From contig JACJWV010000003.1 of assembly GCA_020636915.1 (NCBI GenBank), positions 62,001-126,000 of the forward strand: a stretch of DNA of 64,000 nt, in the 5' to 3' direction. The notes under the pieces were generated by a model, which made no database searches, had not been told where the DNA came from, and was given only the letters and a program-made list of their open reading frames with translations. Shown here piece by piece: positions 45,721 through 54,402 of this stretch (the stretch's first letter is position 1; every line of letters begins with the position of its first letter). The translations under genes were made by a program, and so were the position numbers. The DNA is from Nocardioides sp. Its GTDB lineage: Bacteria > Actinomycetota > Actinomycetes > Propionibacteriales > Nocardioidaceae.

Positions 45721-46430
45721 GCCCGGCCCTCGGTCTTGACGAGGGCGGCCGCCGCCACCGGGTCGGTCGGGCCTTCGCCGTACGACGGGCACCAGCGCGC
45801 CACGGGGCACGCACCGCACGCGGGCTTGCGGGAGTGGCAGACCCGCCGACCGTGCCAGATCAGGTGGTGGCTGAGCATCGTCCAGTCCTTCGGCGGGAAC
45901 AGCGCCCCGACCGCGTGCTCGACCTTGACCGGGTCGGTCTCCTCGGTCCACCGGAAGCGGCGCGCGAGCCGGCCGAAGTGGGTGTCGACGGTGATGCCCG
46001 GGATGCCGAATGCGTTGCCGAGCACCACGTTGGCCGTCTTGCGGCCGACCCCCGGCAGCTGCACCAGGTCGTCCAGGCGCGGCGGGACCTCGCCGCCGTG
46101 GCGCTCGACCAGCGCCGCGCTCAGCTTGAGCAGCGACTCGGTCTTGGCGCGGAAGAACCCCAACGGCCCGACGATGCCCTCGAGCGTCGCCCGGTCCGCG
46201 GCCGCCATCGCGCGCGCGTCGGGGTAGGCCGCGAACAGGGTCGGCCGCACGGCGTTGACGCGCTTGTCCGTGGTCTGCGCGGACAGCACCGTGACCACGA
46301 GCAGCTGGAAGGGGTCGTCGAAGTCGAGCTCGGTGGTCGCGTCGGGGTAGGTGGCCGCCAGCGCCCGGTCGATCTTGCGGGCACGGCGCACCAGCGCGGT
46401 GCGCGTCTCAGCGACAACGGGGGCGGACAC
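45717..46430 (-). CDS. nth: Endonuclease III
   Basis: The product has 237 residues from GTG 46430. The helix-hairpin-helix LPGVGRKTANVV carries catalytic Lys131, Asp149 is in TVDTHFGR, and the iron-sulfur cluster ligands are Cys198, 205, 208 and 214 (C-x6-C-x2-C-x5-C). It removes oxidised pyrimidines and nicks AP sites. It is the first gene of the four-gene minus-strand operon and divergent from crp with 175 bp between. Confidence 0.96.
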   Translation of the reverse strand: MSAPVVAETRTALVRRARKIDRALAATYPDATTELDFDDPFQLLVVTVLSAQTTDKRVNAVRPTLFAAYPDARAMAAADRATLEGIVGPLGFFRAKTESLLKLSAALVERHGGEVPPRLDDLVQLPGVGRKTANVVLGNAFGIPGITVDTHFGRLARRFRWTEETDPVKVEHAVGALFPPKDWTMLSHHLIWHGRRVCHSRKPACGACPVARWCPSYGEGPTDPVAAAALVKTEGRA

Positions 46431-46533
46431 GGGCCCAGCGTACGGTGGTGCGCGGACACCACCCGATTCGGTGACCAGCCGGCGCGCGCACCGCCCCGCA
46501 CCGCGCCACGCCGTCTCTCGCGACGGCGGCTGG

Positions 46534-46562
46534 TTCCTGTGAAGTTCCCCACTGGATAGGAT
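46534..46562 (+). promoter_or_regulatory. crp promoter with overlapping CRP-like site
   Basis: TTCCTG (46534-46539) and TAGGAT (46557-46562) are 17 bp apart. Between them TGTGA-AGTTCC-CCACT (46538-46553) has a perfect left half of the CRP consensus and a right half matching at three of five positions. Binding there would block RNA polymerase, so negative autoregulation is plausible. Confidence 0.45.
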
Positions 46563-46605
46563 CTGGCGCGGAACCCGTGCACGCGGGTCATTGCGAGGAG
46601 GATTC

Positions 46606-47283
46606 GTGGACAACGACGTACTTCGCCAGGCGCCGCTCTTCAGCGCGCTCGACGACGAGGCTGCAACCGCGCTGCGCGCGTCGATGGCGGAGACCAAGCT
46701 GCGCCGCGGAGACGTGCTGTTCCACGAGGGCGACTCCGGCGACAAGCTCTACATCGTCCTCGAGGGCAAGGTGAAGCTCGGCCGCACGTCGTCCGACGGG
46801 CGGGAGAACCTGCTCGCCATCCTCGGCCCGGGCCAGATGTTCGGCGAGCTCTCGCTCTTCGACCCCGGCCCGCGCTCGGCCACGGTGACCGCCGTGACCG
46901 ACGCGACGTTCGCCTCGCTCTCCCACGAGGACCTGCTGCGCTGGCTCGAGGGCCGCCCGGTGGTCGCCCGTGGGCTGCTCGCCCAGCTCGCCGGCCGGCT
47001 CCGCAAGGCCAACGACGTGGTGGCCGACCTGGTCTTCTCCGACGTTCCCGGTCGGGTGGCCAAGGCGCTGCTCGACCTCGCCGACCGGTTCGGGCGCACC
47101 GCTGACGACGGCGTGCACGTCCACCACGACCTCACCCAGGAGGAGCTCGCCCAGCTCGTCGGCGCCTCCCGCGAGACCGTCAACAAGGCGCTCGCCGACT
47201 TCGCCTCCCGCGGCTGGCTGCGCCTCGAACCCCGCTCGGTCGTGATCATGGACGTGGAGCGCCTGGCCCGCCGCGCCCGTTGA
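46606..47283 (+). CDS. crp: CRP/FNR-family transcriptional regulator (GlxR/Rv3676 type)
   Basis: The product has 225 residues from GTG 46606, with GAGGAGG five bases upstream. The cAMP phosphate-binding cassette is FGELSLFDPGPRSATV (about 82-97), and the helix-turn-helix is TQEELAQLVGASRETVNKAL (about 175-194). It corresponds to Rv3676, the cAMP-responsive global regulator, and to GlxR of corynebacteria. Candidate targets in the window are its own promoter, DUF485-actP and acs. The stop codon is the first base pair triplet of a 21-bp repeat array. Confidence 0.95.
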   Translation: MDNDVLRQAPLFSALDDEAATALRASMAETKLRRGDVLFHEGDSGDKLYIVLEGKVKLGRTSSDGRENLLAILGPGQMFGELSLFDPGPRSATVTAVTDATFASLSHEDLLRWLEGRPVVARGLLAQLAGRLRKANDVVADLVFSDVPGRVAKALLDLADRFGRTADDGVHVHHDLTQEELAQLVGASRETVNKALADFASRGWLRLEPRSVVIMDVERLARRAR

Positions 47284-47340
47284 GTCGAGACTTCCGTCGG
47301 TCGAGTCGAGAGTTCTGACCACTCGAGTCGAGAGTTCTGA
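47282..47340 (+). repeat. 21-bp repeat family, locus A (three units)
   Basis: Three units of the consensus TCGAGTCGAGAGTTCYG fill the whole gap between the crp stop codon and the convergent DUF559 stop codon: GAGTCGAGACTTCCGTCGG, then two units ending AGTTCTGACCAC and AGTTCTGATCACC. The first unit starts inside the crp TGA. Orientation is sense relative to crp. Confidence 0.85.
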
Positions 47341-48258
47341 TCACCACCGCCGGTTCGAGTACGCCGTCGCCAGGGCCGAGCGCAGCTCGTCGAGCCACCG
47401 GTCGAGCGCCTCGCCGGTGAAGTCGCCGATGCGGACGACGATGACCGTCCATCCGTGCCTGCGCAGCCACGCGCGACGCTCCTCGTCCTCAGCCTCCCGA
47501 CCCTCGTGGGCTTCCTCCCCGTCGTACTCGACGACCACCCTGGCGCGGCGATAGGCGAAGTCGAGACGGTACGTCGGCACGCCGTCGATCTCGATCCACA
47601 CCTGCGGCTCCGGTAGCGGCAGGCCCGCGTCAGCGATCGCCAGGAACACCCACGCCTCGCGCGCCGACTCGATCCGAGGATCGACGAGGCCGACCAGGCT
47701 CCGGAGCTGGATGACGCCACGCCGCCGGCGATACCTGCCCAGGGAGCGCTCGAGATCGGACTCGGTGAGCCCGTGGAGAGCCGCGAGCAGGACCATGGCG
47801 GCGAAGGCCTCGCGCCGGCGCAGGCAACAGCCGAGGTCGAGAGCCGTGCGCAGGGGCGTCGTCACCCGGACTCCGTCGATCACCATGACGTCCTGCGGCG
47901 TCAGGTCGCGGGTCCGACCGTCGACGCCGGTCAGCTTCGTCGGGGCGTGCCACCGCAGCGCACAGGTCTCCACACGCGGCATCGAGTCGTGCTCGGCGTA
48001 CACATGTGTGTCCACCCCGTGCAGCCACGCCGCGGTGCGATCGGTGACCACCTGATCGGCTCGAACGACCTTCGCCACCGCCCGGGCGCGCAGCTCCAGC
48101 GTCTCCTCGAGGTGCGCCGCCACGAACACCCCCCGCACCAGCGGGCGGATGGTGCGGCAACGCAGCGCCCGCCGCAGGTCGTTCTCGGTGAGCCCCAGCC
48201 CGGGCAGGTCCGCCCGGGTGAAAGGGGCGTCCGGCCAGTTCGATGCGTCCTGGGTCAT
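47341..48258 (-). CDS. DUF559-family protein (AbiEi-like wHTH plus Vsr-like endonuclease fold)
   Basis: The product has 305 residues. The N-terminal about 60 residues (FTRADLPGLGLTENDLRRAL, then RGVFVAAH) form a winged-helix region; the middle resembles AbiEi; the C-terminal WIEIDGVPTYRLDFAYRRARVVVEYDGEEAH is the DUF559/Vsr-like PD-(D/E)XK core with Asp and Glu residues kept. This intact copy is related to the frameshifted gene at 7811. Function is not established; neither mismatch repair nor antitoxin activity is shown. It lies between two 21-bp repeat arrays. Confidence 0.8.
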   Translation of the reverse strand: MTQDASNWPDAPFTRADLPGLGLTENDLRRALRCRTIRPLVRGVFVAAHLEETLELRARAVAKVVRADQVVTDRTAAWLHGVDTHVYAEHDSMPRVETCALRWHAPTKLTGVDGRTRDLTPQDVMVIDGVRVTTPLRTALDLGCCLRRREAFAAMVLLAALHGLTESDLERSLGRYRRRRGVIQLRSLVGLVDPRIESAREAWVFLAIADAGLPLPEPQVWIEIDGVPTYRLDFAYRRARVVVEYDGEEAHEGREAEDEERRAWLRRHGWTVIVVRIGDFTGEALDRWLDELRSALATAYSNRRW

Positions 48259-48362
48259 CTGCTGAGGATCACCTCGGCGGTCAGCCGCGTTCAGCCGCCG
48301 ATCGCGGCGCTGTGGAGACTGCCGTCTGGACTCCTGCTGTGGACGGAGAGTGGGCCGTCATC

Positions 48363-48446
48363 CGACGGAACTCTCGACTCGACCGACGGAACTCTCGACT
48401 CGACCGACGGAACTCTCGACTCAACCGACGGAACTCTCGACTCAAC
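48363..48446 (-). repeat. 21-bp repeat family, locus B (four tandem units)
   Basis: Four tandem copies of a 21-bp unit (plus-strand core CGACGGAACTCTCGACTC) occupy 48363-48383, 48384-48404, 48405-48425 and 48426-48446; the first two end GAC, the last two AAC. On the minus strand the array starts at the TGA stop of the MBL gene. There are no spacers. The rest of the gap 48259-48362 is the upstream region of the DUF559 gene. Confidence 0.9.
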
Positions 48447-49275
48447 GGCGGGCGAGGTAGGCGAGCTGGGCCCGGACGGAGAGCTCGGCGGCGTCCCAGA
48501 GGGAGGGGTCGACGTCGGCGTACACGACCTCGACGACGCGGCGGGGCAGGGCAGGATCCTCGGCCAGCTCGGGTGAGAGCGGCACCGACAGCTCGGCCAG
48601 CGCACGCTCGACCTGGGCGAGGCGCTCACGACGGTGGGCGAGGTAGAAGTCCAGGACGCCGAGGGCGTCGTCGAGCACCGGGCCGTGGGCGGGCCACAGG
48701 GTCCGCACCTCCCCGGCGACGACGAGCGAGCGCATCCGCTCGATCGAGGAGAAGTACGGCGCCAGCTGGCCGTCCGGGTGCGCGACGACGGTCGTGCCGC
48801 GGCCCAGCACCATGTCGCCGGTGAGCAGCGCACCGTCGCCGGGCAGCACCAGCGACACCGAGTCGGCGGTGTGGCCCGGGGTGGTCACCACGCGCAGGGC
48901 GAGGCCGTCGACGACGATCTCCTCCCCATCGACCAGCGGAGCGGCGTCGACGCACAGCGACGGGTCGAGCGCACGCACCGGGCAACCCTTGCGCCGGCCG
49001 AGCTCGGCGGCGACCTCGGCATGGTCGAAGTGGTGGTGCGTGACCAGCACCAGCCGCACGTCACCGAGCTCGGCGGTCAGCCGCTCGAGGTGACCGTCCT
49101 CGACCGGGCCGGGATCGACCACGACCAGCCCCGACGCCCCCGGCTCCTGGAGCACCCAGGTGTTCGTGCCGTCCAGGGTCATCATCCCGGGGTTCGGCGC
49201 GAGCAGGCAGCGCCCGCGCGCCCCGAAGGCCCCGCCCGACCAGCCGGCCGACCAGCCGCCCGCCCCCTGCGTCAC
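48442..49275 (-). CDS. Metallo-beta-lactamase-fold hydrolase (Rv3677c-like)
   Basis: The product has 277 residues from GTG 49275, overlapping the NUDIX stop. The zinc motif is THHHFDHAE (HxHxDH), with further ligands in TTPGHTADS and TGDMV and a C-terminal AHGP. The order and length match LACTB2-like beta-lactamase/endoribonuclease-type proteins. The real substrate is unknown. It is the last gene of the VOC/DUF4177/ridA/nudix/mbl series. Its TGA is part of a 21-bp repeat unit. Confidence 0.9.
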   Translation of the reverse strand: MTQGAGGWSAGWSGGAFGARGRCLLAPNPGMMTLDGTNTWVLQEPGASGLVVVDPGPVEDGHLERLTAELGDVRLVLVTHHHFDHAEVAAELGRRKGCPVRALDPSLCVDAAPLVDGEEIVVDGLALRVVTTPGHTADSVSLVLPGDGALLTGDMVLGRGTTVVAHPDGQLAPYFSSIERMRSLVVAGEVRTLWPAHGPVLDDALGVLDFYLAHRRERLAQVERALAELSVPLSPELAEDPALPRRVVEVVYADVDPSLWDAAELSVRAQLAYLARR

Positions 49276-50141
49276 GCGCGTCGCCGCTCGGCCACCAGCG
49301 GGCGCAGCCGGTCCGGCATCGACAGCGTCCAGCCATCGCCCAACGGCTCGATCGAGGGGCAGAACATCTCCACCGAGCGCGAGGCCGCGACCGCGAGCAC
49401 CTCCTCGGGCGAGGCGTGCTCCCCCACCTCCATCGAGGTGAGGTAGGTCGGCGGCATCAGCGCGAGCTCGCCGGCGTCGGCCTGCTCGGCCGCCAGCCGC
49501 GCGGGCATCCAGGTCACCTCCGACGACTCCGTCGACACGTCCCGCGTCACCTGCCCCTCGGGCAGCAGCGCGACGAAGAACCAGGTGCGGTAGCGCTTCG
49601 GCTCGAAGACGGGGGTCAACCACGCGTCCCAGACACCGAGCAGGTCGCTGCGCAGCACCAGACCGCGCCGGGTGAGGAAGTCGGTCATCGACAGGTCGCG
49701 CGACTCCAGCGCGACCCGGTCGGCCTCCCAGTCGTCCCCGGTCGTGTCCGCGACGACCGACGTCGCCGACGTGCCGGCCAGCAGCACCCCGGACTCCTCG
49801 AAGGTCTCGCGTACGGCGGCGCACACCAGCGCCCGCGCCGTCTCCTCGTCGCACCCGAGCCGCCGGGCCCACTCGGCGGGCGCCGGCCCGGCCCACCCGA
49901 CCGCGGCGTCGAAGTCGCGCGGGTCGACCCCGCCGCCCGGGTAGACGCACATGCCGCCGGCGAAGTCCATCGACACGTGCCGGCGCAGGTAGTAGACCTC
50001 CGGACCGTCGGCGGAGGGCCGCATGAGGATCACGGTCGCGGCGTTGCGCGGCTCGGCCGGGACCTGCCGTCCGTCGTCGAACTCCCGCGCGACCTCGACC
50101 AGCCGCTCCGGCAGCGGCACCGGCGGGAGCGGGATCCTCAC
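49272..50141 (-). CDS. NUDIX hydrolase (NUDT19-like)
   Basis: The product has 289 residues from GTG 50141. The protein starts with a Pro-rich strand (IPLPPVPLPERL) and then AATVILMRPS with YYLRRHVSMDFAGGMCVYPG, a variant of the LLxRRxxxMxFxPGxxVFPGG block seen in NUDT19/RP2-type NUDIX proteins. The box residues AVRETFEESGVLL carry the RETxEE core. It likely cleaves CoA derivatives. It ends in an overlap with the MBL gene. Confidence 0.88.
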   Translation of the reverse strand: MRIPLPPVPLPERLVEVAREFDDGRQVPAEPRNAATVILMRPSADGPEVYYLRRHVSMDFAGGMCVYPGGGVDPRDFDAAVGWAGPAPAEWARRLGCDEETARALVCAAVRETFEESGVLLAGTSATSVVADTTGDDWEADRVALESRDLSMTDFLTRRGLVLRSDLLGVWDAWLTPVFEPKRYRTWFFVALLPEGQVTRDVSTESSEVTWMPARLAAEQADAGELALMPPTYLTSMEVGEHASPEEVLAVAASRSVEMFCPSIEPLGDGWTLSMPDRLRPLVAERRRA

Positions 50142-50163
50142 CGGGCCGCCCTCACCGAGCCGC

Positions 50164-50628
50164 TCACGGGGCGACCCTGACCACGATCTCCACCTCGACC
50201 GGGGCGTCCAGCGGGAGCACCGGCACACCGACGGCCGACCGCGCGTGCACGCCGGCGTCGCCGAAGACCTTGCCGAGCAGCTCGGACGCGCCGTTGGCCA
50301 CCCCCGGCTGGCCGGTGAAGTCCGGCGTGGAGGCCACGAACGCGACGACCTTGACGACCTGGGCGACCCGGTCGAGGTCGCCGACCATCGACTTGACCGC
50401 GGCGATCGCGTTCAGCGCACACTGCTCGGCACACGCGACGGCCTCCTCCACGCTGACCTCGCCGCCGACCTTGCCGGTCACCAGCAGCTCACCGTTCTTC
50501 ATCGGCAGCTGGCCCGAGGTGAACACCAGGTCCTGCGAGACCACGGCCGGGACGTAGGCCGCAACCGGTGAGGGCACCTCCGGGACGGTCAGCCCGAGCT
50601 CGGCGAGCCGGTCCTCGACGGCGCTCAC
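50164..50628 (-). CDS. RidA/YjgF/YER057c-family protein
   Basis: The product has 154 residues from GTG 50628. The RidA core is present with VFTSGQLPMKNG and the C-terminal LPLDAPVEVEIVVRV. The conserved Arg that binds the imine carboxylate in canonical RidA (R105) is not obvious, so it may belong to a non-deaminating subfamily. It overlaps DUF4177 upstream (GTGA) and corresponds to Rv3678c. Confidence 0.9.
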   Translation of the reverse strand: MSAVEDRLAELGLTVPEVPSPVAAYVPAVVSQDLVFTSGQLPMKNGELLVTGKVGGEVSVEEAVACAEQCALNAIAAVKSMVGDLDRVAQVVKVVAFVASTPDFTGQPGVANGASELLGKVFGDAGVHARSAVGVPVLPLDAPVEVEIVVRVAP

Positions 50629-50780
50629 TGGACGGGCCGCTTGAAGTAGCCGACCAGGTTCTCGGGGTTCATGCCGGGCGCGATCTGCACCAGCTCCCAC
50701 CCGTCCGCCCCGAAGTTGTCGAGGATCTGCTTGGCTGCGTGCGTCAGGATCGGCGCCGTCAGGTACTCCCACTTGGTCAT
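50625..50780 (-). CDS. DUF4177 small protein
   Basis: The product has 51 residues from ATG 50780. The sequence TKWEYLTAPILTHAAKQIL and then NFGADGWELVQIAPG is typical of DUF4177, whose members are small alpha/beta proteins of unknown function. It overlaps the RidA gene by GTGA, and this pairing with RidA is common in actinobacteria. It begins only 10 bp after the stop of the VOC gene. Confidence 0.85.
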   Translation of the reverse strand: MTKWEYLTAPILTHAAKQILDNFGADGWELVQIAPGMNPENLVGYFKRPVQ

Positions 50781-50790
50781 GCCGGGCACC

Positions 50791-51486
50791 CTACTCGGAC
50801 CCGTCGACGCCGTCGGACCGGGTGAACGCGCAGAACTCGTTGCCCTCCGGGTCGGCCAGCACCGTCCACGAGATCTCGTCGTCGGGCTCCCGCAGCACGG
50901 TCGCGCCGTGCTCGACCAGCAGCCGTACGTCGTCGGTGTCGACGTCCCAGTGGATCCGGTTCTTGACCGTCTTGGGCTCGGGCACCGGCTCGAACACCAG
51001 GAACTCGAACGGTGCACCCGGGATCGCCTCGACCGACTCCTCGTCGCCTTCCACCTCGAGCCGGCCACCGAGCACCTCGGCCCACCACGCGGCCATCCGG
51101 CGGGTGTCGTGGGCGTCCACCACGATCTCGTAGAGGCGCTCCTCGGGCACCTGCTCGCGCGGGAAGACGCACAGCTCGCCACCTTCGGGGTCGCGCAGGA
51201 CGTCCCACGAGAACGACGTCAGGTCGAGCCGGGTCGCACCACGGGCGAGCACCTCGCCCGTGCTGCCCACGTGCACGTCGAGGTGCACGCGCTGCTTGAC
51301 GGTCACCGGCTCCGGCACGCGGTTCATCCAGATCCGGTGACGTGGGGTGGGGCCGTCCAGCACGACCATCCCGTCCTCGCGCTCGGCCAGCTCCCGGCCG
51401 AGCGTGTCCGCCCAGAACCGACCCAGCAGGTGGGGGTCGACAGCGTCGATGCAGAGGTCCTTCCAGGATGCGATCACCCGGACCAT
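50791..51486 (-). CDS. VOC/glyoxalase-superfamily protein with two domains
   Basis: The product has 231 residues from ATG 51486. Two VOC repeats, about 1-110 (CIDAVDPHLLGRFWADTLG) and about 115-225 (EIVVDAHDTRRMAAWWAEVLGG), each end with a DPEG motif. Members include glyoxalase-like and dioxygenase-like enzymes and resistance proteins; the metal ligands and substrate cannot be named. It is adjacent to and divergent from an MFS exporter gene. Confidence 0.85.
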   Translation of the reverse strand: MVRVIASWKDLCIDAVDPHLLGRFWADTLGRELAEREDGMVVLDGPTPRHRIWMNRVPEPVTVKQRVHLDVHVGSTGEVLARGATRLDLTSFSWDVLRDPEGGELCVFPREQVPEERLYEIVVDAHDTRRMAAWWAEVLGGRLEVEGDEESVEAIPGAPFEFLVFEPVPEPKTVKNRIHWDVDTDDVRLLVEHGATVLREPDDEISWTVLADPEGNEFCAFTRSDGVDGSE

Positions 51487-51518
51487 CGTGTCCGGTCCGG
51501 ACCGGTCCCTCAACCGGA

Positions 51519-51549
51519 TTGACCTCAACCTGACTTGAGCTCCTAGCGT
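51519..51549 (+). promoter_or_regulatory. MerR/SoxR-type promoter of the MFS gene
   Basis: TTGACC (51519-51524) and TAGCGT (51544-51549) are separated by 19 bp, the overlong spacer of MerR-family targets. The dyad CTCAA (51524-51528), six bases, TTGAG (51535-51539) lies in the spacer, and the 18-bp sequence matches the E. coli SoxR box at about 14 of 18 positions. The GTG start follows the -10 box by 6 bp, so the transcript is probably leaderless. The regulator gene is not adjacent. Confidence 0.65.
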
Positions 51550-51555
51550 GAGAAC

Positions 51556-52935
51556 GTGACCCTGACGTCCCCTGTCGCCGAGCCGCGCGGCCGCCTCCTC
51601 GCCCCGGCGCACGCCGCGACGACCATCGGCATGTTCGCGCTGGTCGCCTTCACGGCGTTCGAGGCCACCGCGGTCACGACGGTGATGCCGACCGTGGCCA
51701 GGCAGCTGGACGGCGCCGGCCTCTACGCGCTGTCGTTCGCCGCTCCGCTCGCCAGCGGCGTGGTCGGCATGGTCGCGGCAGGCGCACGGAGCGACCGCCG
51801 CGGTCCGGTCGGACCGCTCCTCGCATCGCTCGTGCTGTTCTCCGTCGGACTGGTCGTCTGCGGGCTGGCGCCGTCGATGGAGGTCCTGGTCGCGGGGCGG
51901 GTCCTCCAGGGGCTCGGCGCCGGTGCCATGACGGTCTGCCTGTACGTCGTCGTCGGGCTCGGCTTCCCCGCCGCGCTGCAGCCCGCCCTGTTCGCGAGCT
52001 TCGCGGCGGCCTGGGTGCTGCCGACCCTGTTCGGGCCGGCGCTCGCGGCGTACGTCGCCCACCTGCTCGGCTGGCGATGGGTGTTCCTCGGCGTCGTGGT
52101 CCTCGTCGCCGGCGCGACCCTGCTCATCGTCCCGGCGCTGCGCGGGATCGATCCCCGCGACGGGGACGGGCCCACGCCCTGGGCGCGCCTGTCCTGGGCG
52201 GTCGTCGGCGCGGTCGCCGTCCTCGCCCTGGAGCTGCTCGGCTCGCACCACGGCGCCGCCGCCGGGGCGGCCGTGGTCGCGCTGGTGCTGGTCGTGCTGG
52301 CGCTGCGCCGGCTGCTGCCCGCAGGCAGCCTCGCCGCGCGGCGCGGACTGCCCGCGGTCGTGGCGACGCGCGGCCTGCTCAGCGCGTCGTTCTTCTGCGC
52401 GGAGGCCTACATCGTCTACGTGCTGCAGGACCGCTGGGGACTGACCCCCGGCACCGCGGGGCTCGCCCTGACCGGGGTCGGCATCAGCTGGGCCGGCGCG
52501 AGCCAGGTGCAGTCGAAACTCGGCGACCGGGTCTCGAACTCCGCCGCGATGGTCTGGGGCAGTGCGCTCGTCGCCGGGGGCACGCTCGCACTCGCGGTCG
52601 TCGTCCGCGCCGACCTGCCCCCCGCGCTGGCCATGGCGTCGTACGTCGTCGCCGGCGCCGGCATGGGCTTCGGCTACCCGCGCACCAGCGTGGCGATGCT
52701 CGCCGCCTCGACGGACGCCGACCGGGGCTTCAACTCCTCGGCGCTGTCCGTGGCGGACTCGCTCGGCGGTGCGATCGCGCTGTCCGTCGCCGGGGTAGCC
52801 TTCGCCGCCGCGTCCCGGGTCGACGCCGACGCGTTCCTCGCGGTCTTCGTGATCGCCCTCGCCCTCGGCGCGCTTTCGACCTTCACCGCGACTCGGACCG
52901 ACCTCAGAGCAGCGCCGGCTCGGTCTTCTGCCTGA
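51556..52935 (+). CDS. MFS transporter (multidrug-type)
   Basis: The product has 459 residues, about 12-14 membrane helices, from GTG 51556. Motif A is SDRRGPVGPLLASLVLF and motif C-like glycine-rich LQGLGAGAMTVCLYVVVG is present, as in drug:H+ exporters. FEATAVTTVMPTV near the start is the usual D1-like DHA2 motif with Glu. The MerR/SoxR-type promoter suggests induction by redox-active or cationic compounds. The 3' end overlaps the minus-strand CoA-transferase gene by 32 bp. Confidence 0.9.
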   Translation: MTLTSPVAEPRGRLLAPAHAATTIGMFALVAFTAFEATAVTTVMPTVARQLDGAGLYALSFAAPLASGVVGMVAAGARSDRRGPVGPLLASLVLFSVGLVVCGLAPSMEVLVAGRVLQGLGAGAMTVCLYVVVGLGFPAALQPALFASFAAAWVLPTLFGPALAAYVAHLLGWRWVFLGVVVLVAGATLLIVPALRGIDPRDGDGPTPWARLSWAVVGAVAVLALELLGSHHGAAAGAAVVALVLVVLALRRLLPAGSLAARRGLPAVVATRGLLSASFFCAEAYIVYVLQDRWGLTPGTAGLALTGVGISWAGASQVQSKLGDRVSNSAAMVWGSALVAGGTLALAVVVRADLPPALAMASYVVAGAGMGFGYPRTSVAMLAASTDADRGFNSSALSVADSLGGAIALSVAGVAFAAASRVDADAFLAVFVIALALGALSTFTATRTDLRAAPARSSA

Positions 52936-53530
52936 CCTCGTCCTCGGTGACGCCGGGGGCGAGCTCGACCAGCTCCAACCCCTCGGGGGTCACGTCCAGC
53001 ACGCACAGGTCGGTGATGATCCGCTGGACCACGCCGCGGCCGGTGTAGGGCAGCGAGCACTCCTCGACGATCTTGTAGGACCCGTCCTTGGCCACGTGCT
53101 CCATCAGCACGATCACCTTCTTCGCGCCGTGGACCAGGTCCATCGCGCCACCCATGCCCTTGACCATCTTCCCCGGGATCATCCAGTTCGCGATGTCCCC
53201 GGCCTTCGAGACCTGCATCGCTCCCAGGATCGCCGCGTCGATCTTCCCGCCACGGATCATCCCGAACGAGGTGGCGGAGTCGAAGAAGCTCGCGCCGCGG
53301 CGCAGCGTGACCGTCTCCTTGCCCGCGTTGATCAGGTCCGGGTCCTCCTCGCCGTCGACCGGGTAGGCACCCACCCCCAGGATCCCGTTCTCCGACTGCA
53401 GCACCAGCTCCACGTCGTCACCGACGTAGTTCGGCACCAGCGTCGGCAGCCCGATCCCCAAGTTGACGTACGACCCGTCGTGCAGCTCCGCGGCCGCCCG
53501 CGCGGCCATCTCCTCGCGGCTCCACGGCAT
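52904..53530 (-). CDS. scoB: 3-oxoacid CoA-transferase subunit B
   Basis: The product has 208 residues. The active-site Glu lies in LQSENGILG, with GLPTLVPNY near the start and MGGAMDLVHGAKK later. Start ATG 53530 is preferred; GTG 53539 is also in frame, but it directly abuts the AAGGAAGG ribosome site. Subunits A and B transfer CoA from succinyl-CoA to acetoacetate or related 3-oxo acids. Its 5' end is one base past the scoA stop. Confidence 0.94.
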   Translation of the reverse strand: MPWSREEMAARAAAELHDGSYVNLGIGLPTLVPNYVGDDVELVLQSENGILGVGAYPVDGEEDPDLINAGKETVTLRRGASFFDSATSFGMIRGGKIDAAILGAMQVSKAGDIANWMIPGKMVKGMGGAMDLVHGAKKVIVLMEHVAKDGSYKIVEECSLPYTGRGVVQRIITDLCVLDVTPEGLELVELAPGVTEDEVRQKTEPALL

Positions 53531-53531
53531 G

Positions 53532-54311
53532 TCAGGCACCTTCCTTCGGGCGCACGGTGCGCTTCTCGATCCGCTTGTCCGCCGCCTGCTCCGGGGTCAG
53601 GGGTACGACGCGCTGCACGAACACCCCCGGCGTGTGGACCTGGTTGGGGTCGAGCTCACCGGGCTCGACCAGCTCCTCGACCTCCGCGACGGTCACCCGC
53701 CCGCACATCGCGGCCAGCGGGTTGAAGTTCCGCGCGGAGTCGCGGTAGACGAGGTTGCCGTGCCGGTCGCCCTTCCAGGCCCGCACCAGCCCGAAGTCCG
53801 CGACGATCGCGTGCTCGAGGACGAACTCCTTGTCCCCCTCGGGCGTCGCGAAGACCTGCGTCTGCTTCGCCGGGCTCGACACGACCACGTTGCCCTCGGC
53901 GTCGTACTTCCACGGCAGCCCGCCCTCGGCCACCTGCGTGCCGACGCCGGTCGCGGTGAAGAACGCCGGGATGCCCGACCCACCGGCCCGCATCCGCTCC
54001 GCGAGCGTCCCCTGCGGGGTCAGCTCGACCTCGAGCTCACCGTGCAGGTACTGCCGGGCGAACTCCTTGTTCTCCCCCACGTAGGAGGAGATCATCCGCC
54101 GGATCCGCTTCTCGGCCAGCAGCAGACCCAGGCCCCAGTCGTCGACACCACAGTTGTTCGACACCGCCTCCAGGTCCGTCGTACCTGCCTCGAGCAGCGC
54201 CGAGATCAGCACCGACGGGATCCCGCACAACCCGAAACCACCCACCGACAGCGTCGCGCCGGAGGGGATGTCCGCCACCGCTTCCGCGGCCGATCCCACC
54301 ACCTTGTCCAT
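53532..54311 (-). CDS. scoA: 3-oxoacid CoA-transferase subunit A
   Basis: The product has 259 residues. VGGFGLCGIPS is the glycine-rich CoA-transferase signature 1, followed by SNNCGVDDWGLG and RARNFNP-like segment DSARNFNPLAAMCG. It forms a heterodimer with subunit B. The gene is divergent from the IclR regulator with 104 bp between, and ketone body or aromatic-acid catabolism is the usual context. Stop 53532 lies two bases after the scoB ATG region. Confidence 0.94.
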   Translation of the reverse strand: MDKVVGSAAEAVADIPSGATLSVGGFGLCGIPSVLISALLEAGTTDLEAVSNNCGVDDWGLGLLLAEKRIRRMISSYVGENKEFARQYLHGELEVELTPQGTLAERMRAGGSGIPAFFTATGVGTQVAEGGLPWKYDAEGNVVVSSPAKQTQVFATPEGDKEFVLEHAIVADFGLVRAWKGDRHGNLVYRDSARNFNPLAAMCGRVTVAEVEELVEPGELDPNQVHTPGVFVQRVVPLTPEQAADKRIEKRTVRPKEGA

Positions 54312-54402
54312 GCCGTCGATCCAAGACCGAGAGACGGACCGCGGTCAACGGCTGACCATCCAGCGGCCGAGGATCACTCGCCAGGCGGACGCGCCCGTGC
54401 GG

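Noticed and set aside
48363..48446. CRISPR array
   Set aside because: The units are contiguous 21-bp tandem copies with no spacers and no cas gene is present.
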